From NCBI GenBank assembly GCA_001574975.1, contig KQ965734.1, forward strand, positions 201,971-265,970: a DNA stretch of 64,000 bases, written 5' to 3'. Shown here piece after piece: positions 11,301 through 21,216 of this stretch. Both the position numbers and the translations under genes were made by a program. Source of the DNA: Gonapodya prolifera JEL478. Lineage: Eukaryota > Monoblepharomycota > Monoblepharidomycetes > Monoblepharidales > Gonapodyaceae. Each line of letters opens with the position of its first letter. The first letter of the stretch is position 1. Below the pieces are notes generated by a model that had not been told where the DNA came from, did no database searches, and was given only the letters and a program-made list of their open reading frames with translations.

Positions 11301-13456
11301 CGATACCACCTCTACACTCCTCCGGCTTTTCTTGCCGCCATTCACCCCCGATGACGTTGCGCCACGCACGGGGACCTTCGCGGCGCCACAGATTGGATGA
11401 CGATTCGCGGAGGTGCGGCGGCTTTTCCCGCTCCATCATGAACCAAAGAGCCTGGCGCTGGTGCGCGTAGAGGGGGGTGAGGAGGGACTCGGCTGTAACC
11501 CTCTGGGTGAGCGGCAAGTGGTGAGGAGCAGGTAGTGCTTCTCCACTCACGAGGGGTGGCCTCAGGCAAATCTGCAGCGCATCGCATCGCTTTCAACACC
11601 TCTTCAATTTGCCCGACGGCTTCTTCCCGCTGATCCCCCAGATCACTTCTGTTCTGCACTCGGATGCCTTGTCCCTCAGCGCCTGCTCCTCCGACTCCAA
11701 GCGCGCTGGTTCCTAGCCCCAACCCCGGAGGCATCAAACTGTACATGCGATTTCGGACATGTGCTTCCAAGACGGGTCCAAAGCGAGGTTCACCGCGGAC
11801 GCGGAGCGACAGGTGTGCGGCGGCGGAGTGGGACGAGTGCGGGTGTGTAAGGCGGGCAGAGATGTGGAACGACGCGTTTCTTAGGAAAGGCATGATAAGG
11901 TCAGTGAGGGCGGTGGGAAGGGAGGCGAGCTGGTGCCGTGCGAGTGAAAGAGTAGCGATTGAAAAAAATGTGGTGGGGTGATGGAGGGCACACAAAGAGA
12001 GACAGGAACGTACCGTGGGACCGGACCGTGCCTGGATCCAAATCACTGCGTTCAAAGAAAACATACGCACGCGGTGGTTGACGACTCGCACGATGGAGAA
12101 TGTCGCTCCTCGTCACCCACCTCCTTCTCGTGTTCTACTCTTGCGCACAAGTACGTCCTCGATCGTCCCGGGCCGTCGCTCCCACCCATTAGGCCACGCT
12201 TTGAACGGCAACATGCACGGAATGGAGCCGAGGTCAGCAAAGGTGGCAACGTCGAAACTGCTCCGAGATGATTGGGCGGTGTGCGCTGTTGCCGCTGTGG
12301 GCAAATCGGTGTGCCAAGAGGGCGTTCCGGGTCGAGACGATTCCTCCATAGATCTCCAGGCGTATGGCGTGAAGGAAGGCAATCGATACTCTGCGGTATC
12401 GTCATCTGCCGTGAGATCGATGACAGCTTCGGAGGAGTTTTGGGCGGAGGAGGCGGTTCCGGGGACGGTGCTTGAGTGTGAGAAGTACGAGGGAGGGTAG
12501 TTTTGGAAGGCGAGTGTGTCTGCGTTGGTTGGGAACGAAGGATTCGCGTCGTCGTCGTCGTCATCATCAACGATCAGTATTGCATCTGCGTCCGTCGCCG
12601 GAGGAGCGTCAAGTCGTGGCCGTTTCGGTTGGTGCGACGTTTCATTCTTAATCCTCATCGCGGAAAGGAGCTCGCTCTGCGGGAGCGATGGCTGGCGCTT
12701 TGCACCGCGGGGCTGGGGGGAGTGGTGCGAGTGGTAGGAGTGGTGCGCGTGGTGGGAGTGGTGCGCGTGGTGGGAGTGGTGCGAGTGGTGGGAGTGGGGC
12801 GAGTGGGGCGAGTGGTGCGAGTGGTGGGAGTGATGGGCGGGCCGAGCGTTTTCAGGTTGGTTGGCATCAGCACCGGTACCGGTGGAATGCGAAAAGTTGT
12901 GCGCGTGGGAGAGGGAGCTCGGGAGCGGGATGACGGGGGTTCCCATTCGCCGTGGAGACACTAGCCCGTCAACGTCGATGGGATCGGTCGCCGTGCTGCC
13001 GCCGATGTATGCCGGCACGCTGAGAGGCCTGTGCGGTGCGTGCCTCACGAAAGGTCCCACGGGATGGTCAGGGAGGATGGTGCGGTGTGCCATTACGGAC
13101 ACTGGTGCGGGCGCGGCAGGTTCAATCTGAGTAGGCCGGCCGGCACGGTCCTGCGTTCGAGGTCCTTTTACGTCGGATCCTGCTTCCACGTTACCGCCTA
13201 GAATATTCAGAATGTTGGGAGTCCGATCCGTCGTTTCGCCTGAACCTGTTTCATTCCCTTCCGCGTCCAGCCCAAGCTGCGCAAGAACGTCAGGGTGCTC
13301 CGCGAGGATCTGCGCTAAAACGTGAAGGTAGTCGGCTGGGTCCCCTCCTCCTGCCCCGCCTCCATCAGCGTTGGCAGGATTGCCTTGTACACCACCAATT
13401 TCTCCCTTGAGTCCCCCCCCATCCCACACTGGCTGCGACCCATCAATCGTCTGCAT
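8332..13456 (-). CDS. SNF2 helicase with RING finger, Rad5/HLTF/Uls1 type
   Basis: Sixteen exons (13456-12139, 12084-12014, 11929-11551, 11492-11280, 11214-10796, 10729-10571, 10504-10419, 10351-10012, 9952-9850, 9794-9587, 9518-9398, 9324-8887, 8832-8777, 8710-8656, 8596-8438, 8376-8332) join in phase to 1389 residues. A long disordered, His-rich and acidic N-terminus is followed by a possible HIRAN-like DNA-binding region, then TPLYAHQRQALW, DDMGLGKTIQ (Walker A), DEAHVIKD (Walker B) and TGTPILNRLDDLYSL. A C3HC4 RING (CGFC ... CGHLYCKAC ... CVLC) sits between the helicase lobes, then VVFSQW, GGVGLNL and RIHRLGQ. It probably moves along DNA and ubiquitinates partners such as PCNA or SUMO-modified proteins. 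The start is the first in-frame ATG; an upstream exon is possible because the frame stays open beyond it. Confidence 0.9.
12716..12840. repeat. Coding minisatellite giving a His-rich tract
   Basis: A GTGGTGCGAGTGGTGGGA-like unit repeats with variation. On the minus strand it encodes a run of HHS, HHA and PHS triplets in the N-terminal part of the helicase/RING gene. Such an in-frame repeat should vary in length between strains. Its GC bias and regularity differ from the rest of the gene. Confidence 0.8.
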
Positions 13457-13939
13457 CCGAACCGAAATGTTTACAGCTCCTCGGCGAGCCTCAAAGTCCA
13501 GAAACTGTGTCCGGGCGCGCGCGATTTGGTCTGTGCTGACCAAGACCCGCAATGGACGGGATTCCAATGGAGGATCAGTGCCAACCCTGTGAGGCCCGAA
13601 GATGCAGGCAAACCAGAGCAGCAGAAAACGGAAGATATTTGGAGAATGGTGAGTGGATTGGGTTTTAACTATGTTACACGGCAGAACTCGTAAACCACAC
13701 TATGCTTGAAACCGCAAGGCGGTGGCGACCGAGTGATAGTTTTTATCATAGATTTAGAGGCGGAAGCTCGGATTGGGTCCCCTTCGCCGCGGTCACCACT
13801 GACTGCACATTGTCTCACATTGTCCATGCCGTCACTCTCTCCTCTTGTCTGCCGTTCGCTGTGCGTGCCTGATTGGAAAGGATTCCCAAGACTATTGTAC
13901 TTTATATATGTACAGTCTGGTGATGATGGCGAGAATATT

Positions 13940-14045
13940 TCAGTGGACGTCAGAGGCATGCTCGATAGTCGCCAGGTGTCCCACGATGAAACGGCCCACA
14001 CAACTGGACAAGCTCCAAAAATTCCTTCAACCCGTACTTCTACAA
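13940..14045 (-). repeat. Inverted repeat arm 1
   Basis: The minus strand here shares a block beginning GGAATTTTTGGAGCTTGTCC with the plus strand near 15086, continuing at lower similarity for roughly 80-100 bp. On the minus strand it would encode GIFGACPVVW. Confidence 0.6.
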
Positions 14046-15079
14046 TTGTATTGCGAAAATAAACACACTCTCGAGCATCATAGCGATTCATCAATCGTGA
14101 AAGGGTCCGTTGACGCTCGAAATCGTTTCCCCTGCCCGTCATTCTCGTTTGATGGACATTTCTTCGGAAAATCGATTCCGATCCCTTCCGATGGAACTGG
14201 AATCGCATGGTCTGAGGACTCAAATCTTATGAATAAACTACAATGGAACAGGTGAGAGCATTGATAACGTTCCGCCGTCATCGGTGATGCTGTTAGACAT
14301 CCACAATGAATTGATTCCGGAAACTCTACGGGATGCACCCTGACATTAGGAGTTCCTTGAAAAGCGGAGCCCTTCATTCTCTCTTCAAGTGAACGCTCAG
14401 TCGCTCATTGAAGGGGCATTTCAAAGGCGTCGGGGAAAGGCTTTCCGTCAATTGCAACTCTATCACGAGATGAGTATATTTCCGGACAAAGAGGTTGGTA
14501 CTTATTAGAGTATCGGTGTTTCAGAGTCTCATCAGTTCCAGGGTGCTTTCAACCTTCACGGTTCCCCCCATCACATCACGTCACACTGCCAAAAGGTTTC
14601 TGAAGAAGGCTTGACCAAACTCCTCCGACCACTCTATTGACGTCCGGGCGGGTCGCTGGTGCGTGAGGGCCTTGTCCGTGAAAGGAGCAAGTCAACCCTC
14701 GGCAGCCCAGATGCAACTCCTCCGGAACGTGTCTCTTCCCGTTTCTACATTCCAAGCCAGCTCTTCGAGCATCCGCAATTGCTGTAAGCGCAACCGTTTC
14801 TCGCTCCGTGCAATAAATGTTTCATTCTTCGATTGACTTCATTTCATCGCCGAATCGCAGTGATAGGATGCATTGTAGAGCATTTAGAAAGTGATAATAC
14901 ACGAGACAACATTGGTGGTAACTCACCGATTGCCTCCGGATACATTCCGATAGTTCCGACAATGCGACGACGAGAGGAGGAAGGGCAGACCAAGTCTCAG
15001 CCGACAAGGTTCTGTCTCAGAGAGCGCGGATGGCTCGAAATTTCGAGCGATAGACTGCGATTCCGAAAAGATTCCATGG

Positions 15080-15185
15080 GGAAAGGAATTTTTGAGGCTT
15101 GTCCAGTTGTTTGGCCGATTCGTCGCGGGACAGTCAGGCACGTTAGAATCATCAGACTATCACCGTTCACTTGGGTGAAAGTCTC
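15080..15185 (+). repeat. Inverted repeat arm 2
   Basis: Plus-strand counterpart of the arm at 13940-14045, encoding GIFEACPVVW in the equivalent frame. The two frames resemble each other as peptides, which hints at two decayed copies of one element. Confidence 0.6.
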
Positions 15186-15329
15186 CCCAATTTATTTGCA
15201 TGATACGAATGCCGCGGACTGTGGCACAAATCGGAGGCATCAGGCAGTCAATCCGAAAATCAGCGGCAGCATTTGACGATCAGCACCCCACACAGTCATT
15301 GCTTTCGCTCCTAGCCCGAGCTCATTTCG

Positions 15330-17347
15330 ATGGCCGCATTGAATGTGAATGCATCGCAGCTGTTCTCGGTGCCCTCGGTGCCCCTCGCGCTCCCCACGTC
15401 TCCCGCGTACATAATCGCATCAATCCTTGTCGCGGTACTGGTCGCCAACTACATTTCGAAAATCGTCTACGAGCTCTATCTGTCACCGCTGCGTGATGTA
15501 CCCATGGACTGGAAACTCATTTTCATTCCGTTTTATGGGCTCGCGTGGACCGTGTCAGGGAAATCGCACCTCTTTTATCTCAAGATGCATCGCAACCTCG
15601 GCAGTGTCGTGCGGTGGGTACTCTGCGGATATCGCTCCTCTTGAAATTTTTCGTTTAACAACCAACGTGCAGCTTGAATACCGACACGGTTTCGGTCTCT
15701 GATCCCGACGTCATCCGTTGGGTGAGTTTTGCATTACTGGCGACACAGACCATATCAAGCATTTATAAATCAATTTCGATTTGGTATCCATTTCAGCTTG
15801 TCCGTGACCTCGACATTCGAAAGAATAAATTTTACGACGTCTTGGGTGACCCTCTGAAGAGCGTGAGTGTCACCTCCCCATCGCCATGCCCCAAACACAC
15901 AACTCATTTTGTGCTAAGGGTGACGTGACGCCGAATCTGCTCACTCTGCGCGACCGATCTGTACACAAAGAGCTCCGAAGCAAAATATCGCCAGCCTTCT
16001 CGATCAAGTACCTTGCTGGATTGGAGCCCCAGCTGCAGGAAATTTTGAAAGAGGTGGACGCCAAGGTCGAAAGCTCGAGAGTAGGAGGAAGCAAGTGGGC
16101 TTCTCTGAACATTGAGCATTTGTACCATGTACGTGAATGCGCATTCAGTATTGGGCAATACCAGCTTTCTCAACTCGAATACAGGCCGTCACAGTGGACT
16201 TTATCGCCGCAACTGCTTTCGGGCAATCCCTTCACGTAGTCAAGAACGGAACCCACCTGTACCTTCAGCAACTCGCCAAGGTCTTTTTCTGGACATTCAT
16301 GGTGATGTCTCTTCCCTTCGCGGGGATTCACAAGCTGCCTCAAGTGCAGCAGCTCCGTGGGGCGCAAGAGACGCTCGTGAAATCCTTCATTGACGAGCGC
16401 AAGCGCGACAATGCGGGGGGAAAGCGCCGCGCGGACATTTTGCAGATCCTGCTCGACAAAGACCTCTCACCGGAAATCACGCGCAGTAACGCGGGTATTT
16501 TGATGGCGGCTGGGTCGGACACCACCGCCAACTCGCTCACCTGGGCGACGTACTTCCTTCTTCAACACCCGGTGGCACTTCAAAAGCTTCGCCTGGAGCT
16601 GGACGACGCATTTCCTGAAGGTCCCGACACGCCTCTCACTTTGACCAAGCTCAAGACATTGCCGTTCCTCACTGCCGTGATAAAGGAAACACTTCGGCTC
16701 AGACCAGTTGCGTCAAAAATTACTCGCGTCGTCGACGAAGACCTTATTTTTGAGTGCACCAACCCAGACGGATCCAAGAGATCGTGCCGGATTCCCTCTG
16801 GGACCGACGTCAATTTGTTTTCGTCAGGACTCCACCGGAACCCAAGACGTGCGTAATGTCTTTTTGTTATTCTCATTCCATTTCGTCAGGACGATTCATT
16901 TTTCCTTACACATCACAGTTTGGGTTCGACCTGACGACTTCTGGCCAGATCGTTGGCTCTCGGAAAAGGTTGCAGATGAAGAAGCATGGGGCATTGTTAG
17001 CGCTCCTGCCACGGGACAGGACAACCGCCTGGAGGAGATTTCCTCTCCTCAAAACACATACTTGGAGGGGTACATGCCATTTTCATTCGGCGCTAGGGAT
17101 TGCATCGGACGAAATTTTGCATGGAACGGTTTGTACACCCTTGATATGACGTCCTCTGCACTTTCACTCCCCTGATCCTCACGTCTGACGCCATTCAGAG
17201 CTTCGAATGGTTCTCGGACACATTGTACACAAGTACGACATCGAACCAGAATGGGACGCGTCGGGGCCGGTCACAGAGGGCAAGGAGGTCATTATGCTCA
17301 AGCCCGATTTCAACATCATGGTGAAGCTGCGCAAGAGGACAGTTTGA
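15330..17347 (+). CDS. Cytochrome P450 monooxygenase
   Basis: Seven exons (15330-15613, 15673-15721, 15797-15862, 15919-16128, 16185-16848, 16919-17128, 17199-17347) join in phase to 543 residues, a usual length for a microsomal fungal P450. An N-terminal hydrophobic helix around residues 25-50 should anchor it in the ER. The I-helix oxygen-binding motif AGSDTT, the K-helix KETLRLRP (ExxR) and the heme-binding loop FSFGARDCIGRNFA with the Cys ligand are all intact, so an active heme enzyme is expected with electrons from NADPH-P450 reductase. Substrate and CYP family cannot be told from sequence alone. It may be unrelated in function to the adjacent kynurenine gene, since the two have separate 5' regions. 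Confidence 0.95.
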
Positions 17348-17594
17348 AGTGGAATTTGTTCATTCTGAGGTACTTGGTTTGTGGCCGGTGCCATTCGTGG
17401 TGTACGGGAACTGCACTCCTCTGCTAGAACTTCGTCATTCGTGAATTATTGGAGAGAAGTATGTCATTCATAGAGACCTATGTCAGTTTTAATGAAGTAT
17501 ATGTTTTGGAGCAAAATGATCGGTCTGGTTCGGCCTGATTGTCAGAACGGTAGAACAACATTCCATCTTAAAATTTGAACTCTCCGCCGAAAAT

Positions 17595-19366
17595 ATGCCA
17601 TTCTCCGTGTGTATTGTTGGCGGTGGTCTTGTAGGAGCTTTGGAAGCGATCTACATGGCAAAGCGGGGCTGGGATGTGCATGTGTATGAGTCAAGAGGAG
17701 GTAACGTGGTTCGCCGATTGTGGTTCTCACCTCTCTTTCTAAAACTGGCACTTATACATCGACATGTCCATCTCGTACAGATCCTCGATCGGAGGTTGTG
17801 ACAGAGGGTCGCTCAATCAATCTTGCAATGTCGCATCGCGCTATCACCGCAATGGAGAAGGTTGGCGTATCAGAGGAAGTCATGCGATGGGTCGTGCCCA
17901 TGAAAGGCAGGATGATTCATTCTCTGGACGGGAGTACAGCAAGTCAGCCGTACAGCATTCGTGGCGAGGTGACAACTACCCGATTCTTGCTCATAAGAAC
18001 ATGAATTGGTAACCTGACACACTTGACAGTGCATTAACTCAGTGGAGAGGAAGCGTCTTAATGAATTTCTACTGGCGGAAGCGGAGAAGCACCCGAACGT
18101 CAAAGTGTACTTCCAACATCGACTGTCGGAAGCTAATCTGGATTCGGGACACTTGGTATTTGAAGGGTGCGTTTAAGCGGAACTGAAATAGTCGATAGTT
18201 GGCTAACGCAAACTCTAAAGCCCCGATAAGCGAACTGTCGACGTCAATGCTGACCTCATCGTTGGAGCTGACGGCGTGTACTCTTTGGTGAGATCTAACG
18301 TCATGAAACGTGTGCGGTAAGTCGTTGCGGTGTGAAGTTTACTACATACTTAAGCTGAGCTCACGCTCCGTCAAATAGCATGGATTTTCAACAAACATAT
18401 ATCGATCACGGATATGTGGAACTCCACATGGAGCCCAGCTCGGATGGGAACTGGCAGATGGATCCAAACCATCTCCACATCTGGCCCAAGCACAGCTATA
18501 TGATGATCGCCCTTCCGAACCCGGTTGGTGAATGCGTGGTGAATGCATGGACCTCAATAATTGTGGATCTCTTCTCTAGGACAAAACATTTACTCTCACG
18601 CTGTTTATGCCTTGGGATAACTTTGAAAACTTGAAAACAGAGGAACAGGTTCTTGACTTCTTCAAGCGCGAATTCCCTGACGTGGTGCCAAAAGTTGGTG
18701 CTGAACAACTCGTCAAAACCTTTTTCCGTAACCCCAAGGGATCCTTAGTACATATCAAGGTGCGCACATTTCCGCTAAGAATAATTGGGAGTATGTGTCA
18801 ACTTCAATTATTCCTCTCGAAAGTGCAAACCCTACAATTACAAACATCGCGCGGTGTTCATTGGAGACGCAGCACATGCCATGGTACCGTTTTACGGCCA
18901 AGGCATGAACTGCGGTTTTGAGGACTGCAGAGTCTTGCATGAGATCTTGGACAAACACTTCGGAATCGATTCCTCGGGCAAACCTCCCTCTCCTGACGAA
19001 CTCGCCAACGCTTTGAGCGAATACAGCAAGATCCGATATCCTGACGTCACCACCATTGTGGACTTGGCCATGTACAATTATGGCGAAATGCGACATTTGG
19101 TTACAGACTGGAGGTATTTTATCCGCAAAAAGGTCGAGGGTTGGTTGCACCTTCTCGTCCCCAGAACAGTCATCCCACTCTATTCGATGGTGAGCTTTTC
19201 GTCAATACCGTACTCCGAGGTGATGCAGAGGTGGCAGAATCAAACAGCTTGGCTGGAAAGGACTGCAGAGGTTGCAATATTGGGGACTGCTGTTACGGCT
19301 CTTACAGTCACTTTGCGAATTCTAAATACGAAAGTTGCTGTTAGCAAACTATTGAGCTTACAATAA
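17595..19366 (+). CDS. BNA4: Kynurenine 3-monooxygenase
   Basis: Flavoprotein that hydroxylates L-kynurenine to 3-hydroxykynurenine with NADPH and oxygen, on the tryptophan-to-NAD route, normally at the outer mitochondrial membrane. Seven exons (17595-17700, 17781-17968, 18030-18166, 18221-18316, 18379-18523, 18580-18759, 18824-19366) give 464 residues. The FAD motif [14 protein letters not shown] is at the N-terminus, followed by [10 protein letters not shown], the second flavin motif [11 protein letters not shown] and [16 protein letters not shown], which is characteristic of this enzyme. Two hydrophobic segments near the C-terminus (around residues 385-410 and 435-455) fit the membrane anchor of the family. 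All splice phases agree and no key motif is missing. Confidence 0.95.
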
Positions 19367-19471
19367 TCCAGCTTATAATAAATCCCCAGTCCACTTTACT
19401 ATTTCCGGGTGAACTTTTTCGGCACGGATAAAAAGTCCCCCGAAGTTGCATTCCAATTTTTGATCATCAAC

Positions 19472-20902
19472 ATGGCATCCGAGCGTGTTCGCCAAATAAC
19501 CAACCAGCTTGTCGCTACAAATGAGACTCTTTCCGCCGTTCCTCCTGCTCTGCAGAAGTTCGACATGTCAGGGAAAGTTGCTGTCGTGACGGGAGGCTCT
19601 CGCGGACTCGGTTAGTCTTGTCGAAGCGATTCGCTTTGTATTCCAAAAATTGATATCCGTGCACCCGACTAGGCCGAGAGATGGTCTTAGCGTTCGCTCA
19701 ATGTGGTGCCGATGTGGTTATTGCATCTCGGAAGCTCGAACAGTGCATTGCCGCTGCGAAAGAGGTCTTAATTTCCAAATTTTGCAATATTAAGAAAAAC
19801 GCTAATGCCCATTCATCCGCAGGTTGAGAAGCTTGGACGAAGAGCTCTCCCCATCGCTTTTAATGCGAACAGTTGGGCCGACTGCAATCGGCTCTACGAA
19901 GAGACATACAAGGCATTTGGCAAGTGTGACGTACTCGTGAACAAGTGAGCTATTCCTATGACAGAATTCCGTCTTGTATAATGGATGAGGCTGAGAGGTA
20001 TTGGAGAAAAGATTGCTGGAACAAGAGCGCTGAGACTTCTCTTGTGCCACAACCATAGTGCCGGAGGGTCCCCCCTCTACTCTTCACTGGTAGAGCACAG
20101 TGAGGCCCTTTATGATAAAGTTCTGGCACTCAACTTGAAGGGACCTTTCAGGCAAGTGGTGGCAACTGTTATCAGTTCTTTCAAGTGTTGACTTCCTATC
20201 CTGCAGATTGAGTGCTCTTTTTGGAACTCGGATGTCGAAGGAGGGAGGCGGTTCTATCATCAATGTGAGCTCTACAGCTTCCCAACGTGTTTCCCAGATT
20301 GGTAAGTGCATAATCGTTGGTTTTGCTGATTATTCAATATTCAACGTTTTTACAGAGGTGAGTTCCGTTTGAAGGACCTGTCCCACGATAAATTGGATCC
20401 AAAGCTCGAAATTTGATAGTTACCTTATGGGATGGCTAAAGCCGGTGAGTCTCATCAACATTGTCTTGCAGTTTCAAGGATAACATCGCATTTTCGACAG
20501 GTTTGAACATGATGACAACCGGCATGGCGAAGGCGTTTGGTCCAAAAGTCCGAGGTAAGAACCCGCTTCTCTCTCGCATTGAATGACAAATTTACCAACC
20601 CACTTATCTTCGCCCTATGCTAGTCAATGTGTGAGTAAAGGTATGGTCCGTCATTTTTGTTGCCGAAATATGACATTTGGTGCCTTTTTTGCCACAGAAT
20701 CGTTCCCGGACCGTTCTTGACGGATATTTCGAAAGCGTGGGACATGGATGCCTTCAACAAACGAGCGCAGGTGTCCATCCCCTTAGGTCGGGGAGGGCAG
20801 GCTAACGAGATTGTCGGTGCTGCACTTCTCCTTGCAACTGAAGCAGGAAGCTACATTACTGGTGCAATACTCAATGTGGACGGAGGTGTGTACTCCAACT
20901 GA
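19472..20902 (+). CDS. Short-chain dehydrogenase/reductase with microexons
   Basis: NAD(P)-dependent oxidoreductase of the classical SDR family; substrate unknown. Ten exons are needed: 19472-19610, 19673-19764, 19823-19944, 20059-20151, 20207-20301, 20356-20357, 20419-20443, 20501-20554, 20624-20630 and 20698-20902, giving 277 residues. The cofactor motif TGGSRGLG, the NNAG motif, NVSS with the catalytic Ser, YGMAK with catalytic Tyr and Lys, and VNVIVPGPF all appear in order. Ser-to-Tyr spacing is 13 residues, as in FabG, but only if the 2-nt exon is used. The fourth intron starts with GC rather than GT. A C-terminal NVDGG motif is present. Alternatives without the microexons give a frameshift or wrong spacing. 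Confidence 0.9.
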
Positions 20903-21216
20903 GCTCCTTCGAATGATCGTCTAACTTACGTTTCAGGACCCCCCAAGAGCGATGCAAATGCAGATATGTAGTTCTAGAAGTACCAACTGTAATTACAAAA
21001 AGAAGTTGGAGCTCCCTGAAAGGAGCAAAAGGCCTCAGGTATTTGGAAGCCAAGAAGCACACCGCATCACTGGATCGCATTTTTGGTCACCGCCCACCCG
21101 CTTTCCCTTACGAGGCGCTTTCTGCCTTTGAGACGGAAGAGCAGACCGATCTTTCGACCGTCTTGCCTCTACAACGAGTTTCAGGGACATTTTCGGTCGA
21201 TGCCGAGGACGAGAGG

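Larger units (their letters stand above)
13700..15329. other. Intergenic, no gene supported
   Basis: Open frames occur (13669-14223 minus, 14833-15276 plus) but show no known domain. The region contains diverged inverted repeat arms (listed separately). The promoters of the divergent helicase and P450 genes must lie at its two ends. No clear core promoter motif is identified. Confidence 0.5.

Noticed and set aside
12085-12138. Apparent 36-nt intron in the helicase gene
   Set aside because: A GTAGAA donor gives a 54-nt intron and keeps the phase through all 16 exons, so no ultrashort intron is needed. The same applied to apparent 30-37-nt introns near 7142 and 27478, where 50-nt and 68-nt alternatives fit better.
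20302-20418. Frameshift or sequencing error in the SDR gene
   Set aside because: Flanking intron lengths, strong splice sites and exact Ser-Tyr spacing fit a 2-nt exon better than an error, though an error is not excluded.
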